Positions 10,726 through 25,894 of a stretch of DNA of 64,000 nucleotides are shown piece by piece (the stretch's first letter is position 1; every line of letters begins with the position of its first letter). The notes under the pieces are model-generated. The model was given only the letters and a program-made list of their open reading frames with translations. It made no database searches and had not been told where the DNA came from. Origin of the DNA: Typha latifolia (Eukaryota; Streptophyta; Magnoliopsida; Poales; Typhaceae); NCBI GenBank assembly GCA_019914945.1, contig CM034099.1, positions 310,001-374,000 of the forward strand. The letters run 5' to 3'. The position numbers and the translations under genes are program-made.

Positions 10726-13700
10726 TCAAAAGAAACTGAGCTCAGTATACCCATGTGAGTATGGCAAAAGGTCTTCAATAGCCAATTGGGAGCTAGAGCA
10801 ACTCATCTTTTGAATTCGGCTGTGGTTGATTGATTCGACTTCTGCTGAAAAAATGCTATAAACTGGCCTATGGTCAGAGAACCTAGACTCTCCACGAACA
10901 TAAGATAACTGGTTGAGACCTCTTCCATACCATAAAATACGATCACACCTGCATTAGCAACTTCATTAACTTCACAAATCATAAAATACACAAAATCTAA
11001 GTGCCACAACAATACAGTTTTGGTTCTAAGTTTTCACCATGCAGGTGTTCGACGCTTTTCTTTTAGATTTGTGTCATCCCCTGTGTATCTGTCCGAATTA
11101 TTTGAATATTTATAAGTGGGAGGAAAATATATTCTTCCTTCATTCCAGCCCACAAAGACGTGGCCACGTCTTTGTTCAATTCGTAGCTGCTTGTTCAAAA
11201 ATGAAAGGTTCATATGAGGAAGGAAACAGCTTTTCCTAAACTAGAAGAAATATCCTTTCACTGCTACCCACTTCATATAGATATAGAAGATTAAGTAAAG
11301 TATGAAAGATATTAAGCATTACCTATACTACAAGAAATCTTTCAACTCTTTATAAAGAATTTTACTACTTCAGACAGCATTATGAAAAACAAAGTTATAA
11401 AATATGAGTAATGCAGCATACAAGCATTCAGCAAAAGGATTTTTCAACTACCTGATCTTTTTCCAACAATGCTTTCCAGTTACGCATCTCGACCAGAGCC
11501 TTCGCAGATCGATATGAAAGAGCTATCCGGTAATTCAGATCCCCAAGCCATATGATACGACTACGACAAATCCAGATAGAAAGGTAGTGTAATGAACCTA
11601 TCAAAAGCAACAAATGCAAAATAGTTCAGTGAACTAGTTAATAGAGCCTTACTCATGCTCAATGATACTTTCAGGCGACTTCTCATCACACAGTCCATGG
11701 ACTGTCGGGAATCTAGTCTTTCTCATGATTTCCATGACGTCGGAGTTCCTTCGAATTTCATCCCCTTCCTTCTGCCCAGAGGTCAAATGGCTGCAGACGA
11801 AGCAGAAGCTTGTTTGGTGCAAAGACATGCTAATCGTGATTGAACCCTGGAAGAAACAAGTTTTCAGTTCTCTTCTATAGATAAGGTTCTTATATGAAAC
11901 TTCACTAGAAAAGTTGAGTCAGAATAGGAAGATCTCGGCATAGAAAGCATATGCAGCTAGTTGTTTATGAATCCAAATCAAGTAAGGCAAAGAAAAACAA
12001 ATGATATCACTACTAGGACATGAAGAGCCAATTGCTCAATCACTGAAAGTTAATACTAGTAAAGAAAATATCTGAGCATGCAGGGATTACAACAGTGCTC
12101 TTCTTGAAATATTACCTTGTTTCCGAGATAACCCATCAACCCTCTTCCCACACAGGAGACCTTCAGATTCCTTACATCATCCCTAATTTCTCTTCGCACC
12201 CATATCATCAGAAATATGCCGACCATCTGCTTACTTGCAACCAGACAGTATCTAATAATGACACAATAGTCAACAAAGGCATGTATCAGCAACTTAGAAT
12301 AAATCTGGCAAAATGAGTGTGCTCAACGAACACAGTGAGTCACAACAAACATATTTCAAAGTTCCTAAAACTCAGATCAAATCTTGTGTAGGTATAAAAA
12401 TACATGGGGCCTAATAATGCACACAAAAGTCAATACACAAGAATGTTAATTCTTCTTATGCAAAACCTTGAATGGGCTGCTGTTCTGTCCCTCTCCTCCA
12501 TAGATGATGCATTACCATAGCCATATGACATTGGTGAGTAGGAGATGGTACTAGGAGAATCTCCAGCAATGTTCTCATCATCAGACGACCCACCCCATCT
12601 AAAATTAGGATCAAAATCACTAGGTCTGCTCCCAAAGGTCATTCGATCGCAGACACTATAACGACGTTCCAGCCTTGGTTGTGGTGCCATGATATCATTG
12701 TCCATTCTTAAACTGCGACTAAGAGACTGAAAAGAACGACGATGGAAAAAAGAAGAATTCTTCTGCCTTGACGAGCCTTCAAAATCAACATCCATCTCAA
12801 TAATTGGGTTAGGTACAGGAGAAGGCGTCTGCAAGCTACCATTGCTACTGGTGCCTGGAAGATTGTTCAGCGTATTCCTGATGAGAGCCACCCATTTCCT
12901 TGCAGGGCCATTATCTTCTGCCCCAAGAACATTCCCCGCGCTCAAAGGAACAATTTCCTGAAAACTAAGAATTTCAAAGGAAACATATGACCAGTTGTCG
13001 ATCTGCAGCTTGACAATAGAATCCTCAAGGATGTGGAATAGATCTAAAGGTCAGGACAAATACCCCAAAACATATATATCTGCAGGAGGTGAGACATGGA
13101 GCCAATCCTCAAGGTTCATATGACTTGGTGGGGACTTCCCACCTACATTCCATGTGGAAACAAAGATCCTACTCAAAGAGAGTGAAGCAACAGAGAACTA
13201 TGATAAGGAATTAAGAAACACGAGAAATGAGTCCCCATTGTCAAGTTTCTGGTTGGAGAGTACTTATAATCTAAGGTGACTGTGGCTTCAGCTGCATCAA
13301 GATCAATCTTTCCTCGCCGAGCTCGGTCCTGGTTCCTTTTAGAGGATCTTTCTGAGACCAATATGGGAGATAACATGAGAAAGGAAGAAAAAACATCAAA
13401 GCAAACTGAAAATTCAAAAGTATTTCGATATAGGATAGAACAGAAAGACGAATTAACGGCTGGTATGAAGTAGTCCAAAGCAAGGTACTGTAACCTGTTC
13501 TGCTTTTCTTCACTGTGAATGCATCCCTCTCTGAGAAGCTACCGCTCCATTCTTCACCACCCCCTGCAAATTGAACACATTGAGAGAAAAAGAAAAAGAA
13601 AAAGAAAAACAGGAAAAAGAGACGAAGAAAAGTCTACATTTGAGTATAATGTGCAGTAGACCAATGATCTGATATCTTGAACAGCAAAGAGAATTACTTT

Positions 13701-14264
13701 ACTGAGAGAAGAATGTAAAAAAGAACAAAAGAAGATTTAAAAAGAATAAGTGGTCTGATAGGTATTAGAGGCTGCAGAAAAAAAATGCATCAATTAACAT
13801 TCAAACAAAGAGGAGTAATCTTGAAAAAATAAATGAAGAAGAAAAAGAAGAAGAAAATTTGGAATTTGGTCAATCTCAGAATTCAGATCAGATCAGAATA
13901 ACTAAAGACCATTGCCAATACTTTCCGCACGGTGATTAATTTCTATTGCCAAGAAGTACGAGAAACAAAAGACTTATCCCAAATGAGAGAATATGATACC
14001 ATAATGAATAGGAAATGTAAGCCTACCTCTCCTAACAGCATCATCTGCATGAAAGTCCTTAGCTTTGCTTTTAATGTTGAACCATTTCTTGACTAGGGAC
14101 TTGGACCAAGATAGCTACTCCAAAATCAATTAAGTAAGAACATGTAGCAAATCAGTAACATTATCAGCACAACTCAGTAACTGTAAGAAATTAATAGATG
14201 AATACAACAACAACAACAACAAAATGGTAATAACCTTGCTTTTCTTTGAATTCTCATCTCTCAT
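10726..14264 (-). CDS. Type I inositol polyphosphate 5-phosphatase
   Basis: Removes the 5-phosphate from inositol phosphates such as Ins(1,4,5)P3 and/or phosphoinositides. Eleven exons join in phase: 14264-14235, 14114-14027, 13563-13495, 13351-13264, 13168-13064, 12964-12467, 12251-12116, 11846-11653, 11560-11452, 11186-11038 and 10948-10726, giving 562 aa. The start [10 protein letters not shown] and the end [15 protein letters not shown] are typical of the plant family. Endonuclease/exonuclease/phosphatase-fold motifs are present: TWNVGG (97-102), FQE (128-130), WLGDLNYR (407-414), PAWCDR (487-492) and SDHRP (513-517). The long insert encoded by exon 6, rich in serine and proline, is the usual plant type I insertion. 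No stop or frameshift was seen. The closest Arabidopsis relative is probably At5PTase4 (At3g63240), judged partly from the neighbours. A GA microsatellite lies about 520 bp upstream of the start. Confidence 0.95.
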
Positions 14265-14778
14265 TGTAGCAGAGCTCCCTCATGCAGCTCAGAAACGGTA
14301 CCCTCTTCCTACTGCTATAGCTCCTGGGACATTTGCCTCTTAATTGGAATAAAAAGTGAAAGCAGTAATTATTTTGATTTCTCCCTCAAAGAAGAGCACA
14401 AACCAAAATCAAGAAGACATTTATCTCTCTCACACATACAGTATTTGCTGGACTCTTGACATAAGCAATTAGAAAAGCAGTGATTTGATGGAAAGAAAAG
14501 AGTTGGGTTGTTTCCTTAGCCCAACAATATATAAGAATTTTGGGTTCTATTGTCTAAGAAGACCCTAGGAACAAGGCAGTATCACTACCAGATTCTCTTT
14601 TAAAAAGAAGTGGCTGTTATTCTCCCCCCTCCCTAGATGCACTTCTGAAGCTAAGAATTAAGAGATTGACACAGAAGAGCTGATGAAGTGAGATTGGAGC
14701 AGTGTGAAATAAACACCCAGTTCATAGAGGTGAACAAAATCGGATTTTGGGGAAGGAAAGAGTAATGCAGGCAGGCAG

Positions 14779-14815
<37 letters not shown>

Positions 14816-17800
14816 GGAATACTTCACCTTCAAAACCTCTTTCTAAGAGTTGATTAAAGTATCCAATTTGAAGAGAATAAAGTGTTTAGGGAAGATCATC
14901 TCTGTCTCTCTCCTACTCCAAGTCCAAGGCAGACAAAAAAAAAAAGGAAAATTAAAGAGAAAATTTTCATACAATAAAATCTAAAATAGCAAGATTGATA
15001 CACTAAACATTAAAATAAAGAGCTGCCCGATGCTGCCTGGACCAAGCCATTGCTTATTACCATTTTGCCATTTTTCGTTCTCCCTTAAATACTGCCCTCG
15101 GTCAGTTTGGCTGTACCCTTCCCCCCTTTGGCCTTCCCATTGGTCAGGCCAAAGAAAAAAAGCAAATTATGTTAGACAAAAAAAAGAGAAGAAAAAGGTA
15201 AAGAAGAGAGAGAGAGAGAGAGAGAGAGGGGAGGTTCCCTTTCTTCTCTTTCTTTCTTTTTTTTTATTTTATTTATTTTTAAATATGTTAAGTATGTGCA
15301 TTTGCATGGGTACGAGTGTAGAATGGAAATTCGTTTGTTTGCTTTTCAGTTCTTATTTGTTCCTTTCACTTTGATAAGCCCTGCATCTCCTAAGTCCTAA
15401 GTGGGTGAGGGTGAGGGTGAGGGGGTATCTTCAAGGACTTGGGCTGGTTAAAAATGATTTCGGAGGAAGGGGATGTTGCAGGAATTTTTTTCCTTTTTTT
15501 TTTTTTTCCTCTCTTTGCATGGGGAAGGTTGGACCTTTCTGGGGCCTGGTGAACTTAGTATTTCTTGGAATACTTGGGGCATGCCTTTTAAGTGCTTTGC
15601 AGGGGCCAGACACAGTTGGTATTCTATTGGCAATACATGGGCATCTAGAATTTTGGGCAATTGGGATCTTTGGGAGTGTCTTGGCTCAATCTAGGCATGT
15701 ACCTCTTTAGGTCAAGGATTTGAAGGACAAATTGTACTGGAGTCCATAGAGTTTTGTTGGTCAGGGGCGGTGCTATTCTGTCTAGAAACAAGGAGGAAAA
15801 AAGAAAGGTAAGAGTAGAGTGCTGAGACCTGAGTAGACGTGTATGTCGTTCTGATGTGAATATATTTTTTTTTCTTTTTTTGAACAATTTCGATCTTCAA
15901 ATCAACTAGTTATAGATGTTCCTGACTGACAGGTTACTCATATCATATAGATACTTTAACGCAGCAAAGCTTGATGTTAGTAAAAAAGAATCGAAATGAA
16001 CATTAGCATGATAAGAAAAGAAGGATTCTTATCATTGTCAGGAAAGAAAAAAAGAAGCACAGGACTTCCCCTTTTCTTCCATAACACAAGGATGGCAAGT
16101 TTGGAGCGTGATATAGTAAGACAGATCAGTTCAAAGTATGAGCCAATCATGCCCTTTTTTGTAGATAGGATTATGATAAATTTTTTTTTGGATTATGATA
16201 ATTTTTTAATGCCAAATCAGTTTCCCAGCTTTGCAAAGTACATCCTTGGCTTGTAAATTGTAATGCCACAACTCCCAAGTCTACAAAGACTTGACCACCA
16301 TTGAGTATTGTGTTCAAACTCTAGAGCACACACTTCAATTCAATTTGCTACAAACTTTAGCTTTGTTAGTTCAAATGCAGCGAATAAACTAAGAAGTTGT
16401 TGGTGCATAAAAATAATCCATACTAATGAGGAGCCCCACAAAGACTTAGCAGTGAACCCCACATTGCCCCCCCTTCCTCTCTAGAGTGATCAGGAAACTC
16501 TAGCACCAGTTTTGACCATTTGCAGCTCCTAGCATTCACCATACCGAATGGGGGAAAACAGAGCCAACTGCCTTTCACATCAAATCCATCTCATGATCAT
16601 TGAGTGGGCATTCACCACAATGATTTGTCCATCAAACAATCTAATCAAAGTCCAAATCTTTGTAAGCCCCAAAAACCCAATAGTCTAGTGGACATCTGGC
16701 AAGCATGCGGATAAAGGAAAAAATTTAAATAAAAAGTTCCTCTTCAACCTCTTACCCGCGCATTTATGAAATGTGACAGGAAGAAAACTTGTTTGGTAAA
16801 TAGGAGTAATAAAGATTGAAGGAGACCCATAGATTGGAAGGTAATGCATGACTTGTATTCTCTCCATTATTGCACTATTTGGGTCTTCTCCTTATCGAGT
16901 TCCTTTGAAAGGTTTTAACACAACAAATTTGGGTTAACTGCAAAAATTAATAGGCCAAGTTTTGTTCTAAATAGAGATATCTTCATTGCTTCTAAGATGC
17001 ACCATTTCAAATTTACTGCAAATCTTCTTCTATGCAATCTAGCAGTCACCATCCAATAAATAAATAAATATATTTCAATCTATATTCCATAATTGCTTCT
17101 TCCATGAGACTGCAAAAGATGAAAGCATGCATTCCCCGTATCTCTTTTGCCCACAGTTGGCCTTACAAATGAACTGCTTTTCAAACACACAGATAGCAAC
17201 ATTTCCTTACCAATTTCTGCACAAACGTTGCACTCTTTGGGGGCGTGGGTGCAGTCAAACAAGATCTTTGGCCCGTACATTAGCACAGTGTCTCCCTCTT
17301 TACCTTTTCAGCTTTGTAACCTTCTCAGCCATCTTACTTAGCTTTCATTCTTCTAACGGTTTCATGGCAAACAGGGAGTCTGCTGTACTCCCTTGGGTCA
17401 TTTTCTTCAAATTCTTCGCATAAAAAGATGTATATATTTCCAATGTACCTTTGATTCCAATTGTTGGCCTACAAGTATGATCCAAGTATATTGTAACAGT
17501 GAGTTTCCTCCCTGTTCTTTTCTTACATCTCATTGTCAATCCCCTTTTTGTCCCATAGACATGGTTATACGAGAAGAAGTGACATCTCCAATGAGCAATG
17601 CAGTAAAATGTATGTGGCCCAGTCCTGATGTTGATATCTGATACAAGGATTATGGTTGAAAACTTTGCATCACTGGCACATGCTCATACACATCATTTCA
17701 AGCATCAGAAACCATATTAGAATACTTTCAGTTGTCCTTTAGCATCCAAGAGCTAACATGTGTTATAGTTTGGTCTGCATCAGAGCACTCAACGACAACA

Positions 17801-18328
17801 GTGTAAGTATAATTTATTAAGCGATGAAGGACAAGATGATCTCTATCAGTGCTGCTACATCTGTAATACTAAGCCATAGTGGTTATGTTAAATTTACTGA
17901 AATATCATGACAGGCCAAATATTGAAACTAGGATGTTAAACGCAAACAATTCCAACAGCAGTTTCACATGCAAAACCAAATATACCAATCAAGGCACAAC
18001 AGCAAGCAACAAGATATAACTGAAGCATCACCAATGTAGCTGAATGATGGGTTCTAAACACAGTCCAAAAAAACTATATTTTAAATAGAAATATAAGATA
18101 GACTGGATAAATAATTTTTACATTAAAAAGGCCCAGCAAGCATTGTGCTGGTTGAGATGAATCTCAATTACAGATACCTGATAGAGAATAGGCTCCAAAT
18201 CAATATCAATTACAGAAGAAACATTAAAGAAGTACTAAGGAACTGCACACTAAACTCAATTGTGACAGTGTACGTGGCAACCAGCATCGTCTGTTTAAGC
18301 AACCCCTAATTACTTCGATGAAGATTAC
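14265..18328. other. Intergenic region with GA tracts
   Basis: Upstream region of the 5-phosphatase followed by sequence with no gene that I can support. GA dinucleotide runs sit at about 14781-14812 and 15200-15228. A GTGAGG repeat is at about 15402-15422, T and A homopolymers at 15486-15508 and 15865-15880. The small open frames at 15.0-15.9 and 17.1-17.6 kb show no domain, splice-consistent structure or conserved motif. Confidence 0.5.
14781..14813 (+). repeat. (GA)n microsatellite upstream of 5-phosphatase
   Basis: Uninterrupted GA run in the 5' flank of the 5-phosphatase, about 520 bp from its ATG. GAGA-type tracts can bind plant BBR/BPC factors; any role here is inference. Confidence 0.85.
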
Positions 18329-20454
<2,126 letters not shown>

Positions 20455-22314
20455 TGCCAAGGAAGGGAGAAAATATTTGTGCAACAAAAACAAAGGTTAT
20501 CAATTTGTTCAATCTGTTGTTTCAAACATAAAAAAAAAGAACAATTTATAAAGAAGGCATTGAAGCAGAAAACAGATATCAAACTTCCATTTACCAAGTT
20601 TACTATGTAACTTCAAAATGATTCTTATCAAGCAAAGAACACAAAAATATTATTGCATTGACAGAAGACAACCAAAAATAGTGACCAAGCAGATGGTACT
20701 GCTGATGGTCTTTCAAATTCTCTTGAACTGTTGATGGGTCTTTTAAACTCCTTTTAAACACATAGTGTAACAAAAATTATCCCGTGAATCAATTCCCACA
20801 TTAATTGTCAACCAAAGCCATAAAAACAAAGGAGATGAATTATATATTATTACTTGAACACCCACCTCTAAATATATGTGTCTCTCACGTGGGAAGAAAT
20901 TATTTGATTCTCACTAACCTAATGGTCAATATTTTAACACAATATTCAAGATAAAAGTTAAAATAGCTCTCATAATATATATTCATACAATCAAAAAATA
21001 CGTAGAAGCCTAGGGGCTATAACCAATCTAGTTCAATATATATAATAAATAAATAAATAATTGAAATCTAATAAATCCTCGTCATCTCTTTTACGATCTT
21101 GAAGTCGTCAAATTTAAAAACTATTTCACTAAAGATGATGAGCATCAAACCCATTGAGTATATATTTTTACAATCTAAAAGTGATGTAAAAAAATACACA
21201 AAATATATTATCATATATGGTCCGCTCAAATGAATGCAATCGTACATCATGCTCATCATATTAATAACAATGATTCAAATATATTAATAACTGAAAATAA
21301 AACATATGGCACATCATATACTATCCTAGAGCCTAAGATAATATAATTATATGCTCACATAGAGCCACAAGATAATTTAAAATCATATATTCATATGCTC
21401 ATACATAATTACAAAATAATAAAATATTATAGCATAATATGCTCACATAGAGCCACAAAATAATATCACATCATATCCTCACACAAAGCTACAAAGAATA
21501 TAACACATGCTTCCTCAAAGCATTACGCATCAAGAAGGAATAGACATCTAGCAATAATGTCGATTATATATGCTTGCTAATACTGCATATGATCGATTAA
21601 TTAAGGCCATTAGGCAAAAAATCTCAGTCGTAAGCCTTATATTTTTATTTTCATTATCATCACACACGACAGAATCATAGGCAGACAGCTCAAAAAAGAG
21701 GCTCTAATTCGGCGTCATCCGGTACCGCTAAAGTTATAACTCTTGTCTTATAATTATCTTTCTACTATCATCAAGTGTTTAGTTTCCATATAAGGCTTTA
21801 TAAACACCGAAATGCCACATAGGCTAATCGACCTCAAATATGGGTAGATAATAATATAAGTATTATATACTACACTTTACCCTTAATCTCAAGATGAGAG
21901 AGTAAAATGACACTACTAAGATGAGACTCGACTGCTTAATGATATGCATAAGTAGCGTGGTATCTCATATCACATTGTTTATAATGCAATCATCAGTGTT
22001 AACATATACCATTAATGTATGCATAAATTCTACAAAATTGAAGTAAAGTGTAGATATGCAATAATTAATTATATGCACATACATATCATAGTATACTATA
22101 ATATCATAAAATAACTATCATGACATTATTTACATTACTTGTTGACAGTGGAGGGGATTCACTCGCTTAAAGATTATCCGGGTTGCTACAAGTTCTCTTA
22201 AAACATCTTGCTTCTTATGTACCTTAGAGTTCTCATACGGTAATGGATTTACTGTTATAATGAATGTAAGTGTAGCATGAACAATAAAAACCTACTTTGG
22301 TATTTAAGAAAGTA
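20455..22314. other. AT-rich region, no gene seen
   Basis: Strongly AT-rich. It contains a degenerate tandem repeat (annotated separately) and phrases such as CCGGGTTGCTAC near 22180 that look like old transposon sequence, but I find no LTR pair, terminal repeat or coding domain to classify it. Confidence 0.5.
21310..21500 (+). repeat. Degenerate ~44-bp tandem repeat
   Basis: The phrase ATGCTCACATAGAGCCACAA recurs in altered form at about 21351, 21395, 21439 and 21475, giving spacings of 44, 44 and 36 bp. Copies 1 and 3 are nearly identical over about 27 bp; the others have diverged. Confidence 0.65.
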
Positions 22315-22322
22315 AAATAAAT

Positions 22323-23310
22323 CAGTGTTTTGAAAATCGGAAAAGGCGGCCGCCATGGCGAGGCGGTGCACCGACCGCTCCGCCATTCGGTATGGCGCTT
22401 GCATAAGGCGGGTTGCTGCCTTGGCAAGTCGCCTAAGCGCCAAAAGGAGCTAGGTGGGCCGTTCACCCAATAAGGCGGAATGGCGGTTCGGCCCGCCAAC
22501 CAGCCTTATCGGGTTACAAATGGATATAGGGTCGGATTATTATCCACTAAGATAACTAACTCATTAACCTTAATATAAAAACTCTCTTCTCTCTCTCTCT
22601 CGATGCTCTCCTCTCCTGAGTCTCAGCAGAGAAATTAGAAACTCTAAAGGGCCTAAACCTCCGATCATCTTCAGCTCTCCCGTCCACGATCGCCAATAGC
22701 GAGCTCCAAGGTAGCTAAAGCGGCGGCTAAGGGCATCGTGCAGCAATAGTAAGAAGCGAATGAGTTGGCAAGGAGCGAGAAGTGGACGGCGAGAAGCGAA
22801 AGAGGTACGATCCTCTTTCCCTCTCTCTTTCACTCTATCCCTCTCTCACACTCTCTTTCTCTCTCTCTCCCTCTCTCTCTCTCTCACACACACAGTCCTC
22901 TTTCTCTCTCTCACTCCCCCCTTCACAGTCTCACTCTCTCAATCGAACAGATCGAATGTCATTTTTTTTAAATCTGTTTTAATCAGTTAATCAGTTATGA
23001 TAGGCAATTAGACAAAATGACAAGTCAAAAATCGACTAAATTAATTATCTGTTGAAGAATAAATGCTTATAAAGTTGTAAATTAGTAATTATCTATTAAT
23101 CACTTAATCTATTGAAATGTTTTAATCTGTTAAATGTTAATCACTTAGTAATTAGTCTATTAGTTTGTTTGTCAGTAATTACATATAAGTATGTAATGTA
23201 TATTATATATGCTTATTTATTTATTTTTATTTTTTTATATTAAAAATGCTAAACCGCCTTGTCACCCGCCGGTGACCGCCTACCACCCGCGGCCACCTTT
23301 CAAAACATTG
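22323..23310 (+). mobile_element. Non-autonomous hAT-type DNA transposon (988 bp)
   Basis: Both ends and the target duplication are visible. The left end is CAGTGTTTTGAAA and the right end, read on the opposite strand, is CAATGTTTTGAAA. The element is flanked by identical 8-bp AAATAAAT repeats at 22315-22322 and 23311-23318. An 8-bp duplication with CA-G-TG ends is the hAT signature. Next to both ends are GGCG/CGCC-rich segments, a feature of common plant hAT-like non-autonomous families. The interior holds a CT-rich microsatellite (about 22803-22945) and AT-rich sequence. No transposase is encoded. Confidence 0.88.
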
Positions 23311-23318
23311 AAATAAAT

Positions 23319-24553
23319 CACACTTAATCTAAGGGTTCTCAAGTCGATTTGTTAGAGTTTGGGAAAAGACCGAAGAGAGGAACTATAATTCAAAGACCCT
23401 AATGGAAAAATCATTAAATTATCTCTACATCAGCAAAACAATAATTTAATTAAATAAAGGAAACAAAATGGAAACACAAAGGGAATAAAATGTTTAGGAT
23501 GACTTATTAAATAACCTAATACTTAAGTTTCCTAAATATAAATTTACCTATATAAATTGATATGGTTAAGATAACACTATCATAATAAAAATTAAGCTAA
23601 TCTAATGATAACCCAAATAAGTAAAATATTAATAACTAAGGTATGAATAATTAAGCTTAACAATGATAACTCAAAAATACCAATACTATTAGTATGAATT
23701 ATTTTGACACAAAATATATGATTAGGTTCAAATAGATACTAAGAGGGTGTTTAGTTTTAAAAAAATGAGAAAAAAAATAGTTAACTCAAGAAAATTTTCT
23801 ACTTTTGATGTTAGATTATAAAAAATAAATAAATAGGGTGACTTACTTATTTATCAAAAGTAGCTCTTTTTTATTTTAATTTACTCCTTAATAAGAGAGT
23901 CACTTCGTTAAAAGTCAATTACTTTATTGAACTACATTTTCTAATACTAATTACATTTAACCATATAACCAATGAAAGCAAATAATTGGTTGGGCTTAAA
24001 TTTAGTATGGGCTTCGGGTTAGGCCGAAGTGGCTACTATGCTTCTCCTTCCATTGAGGAAGGAGAGAAGGGGTCGAGCTCCATGGTTAACGGCCATGGAG
24101 CTATTCCCTTCTTGAACCCAAGCCACGAGAACCCACATAAGGGGTACCATTGGTTTGGCGAAAGGAGGGGAGAGTGACTGGTTGGAGGGCACGTACAAGG
24201 ACAGCGATGACGGTCGGAAACCAAGCCGGAATCCAACGGGGAGAAAGGTCACAAGGCGAGTCTTGGTTTGGAGACCGATGAAAGGTACAAACGACATGGG
24301 TACCTCGATACAAAGCTCTCGGGCGGATGCGAGGTCGGCACGGAGACGCCGGCCGACGTATTTCGCCGGGGAAGGAGAATCGCAGAAATGAAAGCGAAGA
24401 ACTAAATACATGATACAAATAAAATTACATGGTTGGAGGCATTGTGCACTTACCGACAGATCGAACGGTGAGTCCGACTGAGGCTGTCGATGCTACAGCG
24501 ACGCGCAGACTTTGAAAAACATCCACTATCATGAAAGAAAAAGACGAGGGAAG

Positions 24554-24605
<52 letters not shown>

Positions 24606-25023
24606 CTATGCTTTCAAGAAAGTGAAGAGGAGGCGAGGGATTAAGTCGATGTCGTGCCGACGATCTCGCCAAAAACGCTTTAACTTCCGGAGTTAATTGG
24701 TGCGGAACCAAAATTAGAAAGGCAAACACCGAGCATATCTGTAAGGCAAGATTTATCAGGAAATGGAGAAATAAAGGACAACCGGAAACATCTGATAAAT
24801 ATTAAAAGTGGAGAAAATACGAAATTTTGAAGTACATTTGTGTGGATTTCTTGCAAGATGAGAAGAAGAGAAGAGGAGAAAGATGGACGCGAACCAAAAG
24901 CGAGATCTCTTCTGTGAACAGAGAGAGGACTTACATAGTTTAATCTGATCAAGACTAGGAAGAGGGCCATTAATGACCGTTCGATTATTTTGGGGCACTG
25001 TAAGTCTAGAATGACTTTCTCAC

Positions 25024-25055
<32 letters not shown>

Positions 25056-25894
25056 CAAACCCTTTCACCTCCCACCCCTCTTCTAGATTCCCTCAGGTCA
25101 CTGAGCCACTGAGGTCGATCCGTAGCCCGACGCCGTGCGTGTGCCCACCTCCCCCACCACCCGGCCGTTCGTGCACCAAGGCGAAGTAAGATTTCCTTTT
25201 CTCTCTCTCTCGAGATCTCCAGATTAAATAAATTCATCCACCTTTTCGATTGCGCTAGCGGACGTTTCGTTTTTGGTTGATCTAATTGCGCACACAGGTG
25301 TGGGCTTACAGGGCTAGCGCTCATAAACCCTTTCTTTCATTCAGGAAGAGATTTGGGAATTGGGGTTATGTACTTGTCGCTGTGATTGTTGTAGAATTCT
25401 TTTTCCCACCTTTAACGGTGTCTGATGAGTGTTATTGCTAGAATTCAAGAAACTTGACACTTTACTGTGCTAAATCTAACATGGATTTTACTCGCTTAGA
25501 TGTCTTCATTTGCCTTCTACGTGATTATGCGAATTAGTATGCTCTGTAACTTGTGTTGTTATTTTCAACAAAGTTGGCGACTTACTTGATGATTACCATA
25601 CGGTTCTTTTTTATGATATTGCCTCTGAAGTCATCTTACTGATATGATGTTGTTGGATATTATTTGATACATTTGTTTGTTCTGCTTGGAATTGGATAAA
25701 AGCTACATACTAGGGTATATGATATATACTAGTTGATGTAGTGGATAGGATGCAAATTTTGGTTTAAGCGTGCATTTTAGTTAAAAAGAAGGAAGAAAAA
25801 ATGATGCGGTATTAGCTATTCATTAAATCTATAGTTCCTTGTGCTATTACTCAATTTTAAAGTTGGTGCAAATGTACGTTAGGGTAATTGGGAA
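23319..25894. other. Intergenic: AT-rich, GC-richer block, RDM1 leader
   Basis: 23319-23960 is AT-rich with no gene. 23990-24720 is clearly richer in GC and includes the near-palindrome CCATGGTTAACGGCCATGG at about 24081; I cannot classify it, and an old LTR fragment is possible. A GA run occupies about 24557-24602. A CT run at about 25028-25055 is followed by C-rich sequence resembling a 5' UTR, with a possible donor GCGAA|GTAAGA near 25187. This suggests that RDM1 has a non-coding first exon and a leader intron of about 0.7 kb. A long minus-strand open frame over 24680-25324 is simple-sequence driven and not accepted as a gene. Confidence 0.5.

Noticed and set aside
17080..17641. Cysteine-containing small frames on both strands near 17.1-17.6 kb
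   Set aside because: No signal peptide or cysteine spacing matching a known small secreted family, and frames on both strands are equally open.
22760..22990. Overlapping open frames with long Ser-Leu repeats
   Set aside because: All are translations of one CT microsatellite inside the hAT element.
24680..25324. 214-codon minus-strand open frame overlapping the RDM1 leader region
   Set aside because: Composition is driven by the CT/GA microsatellite (runs of Arg-Glu) and there is no domain; the plus strand reads as a C-rich plant 5' UTR.
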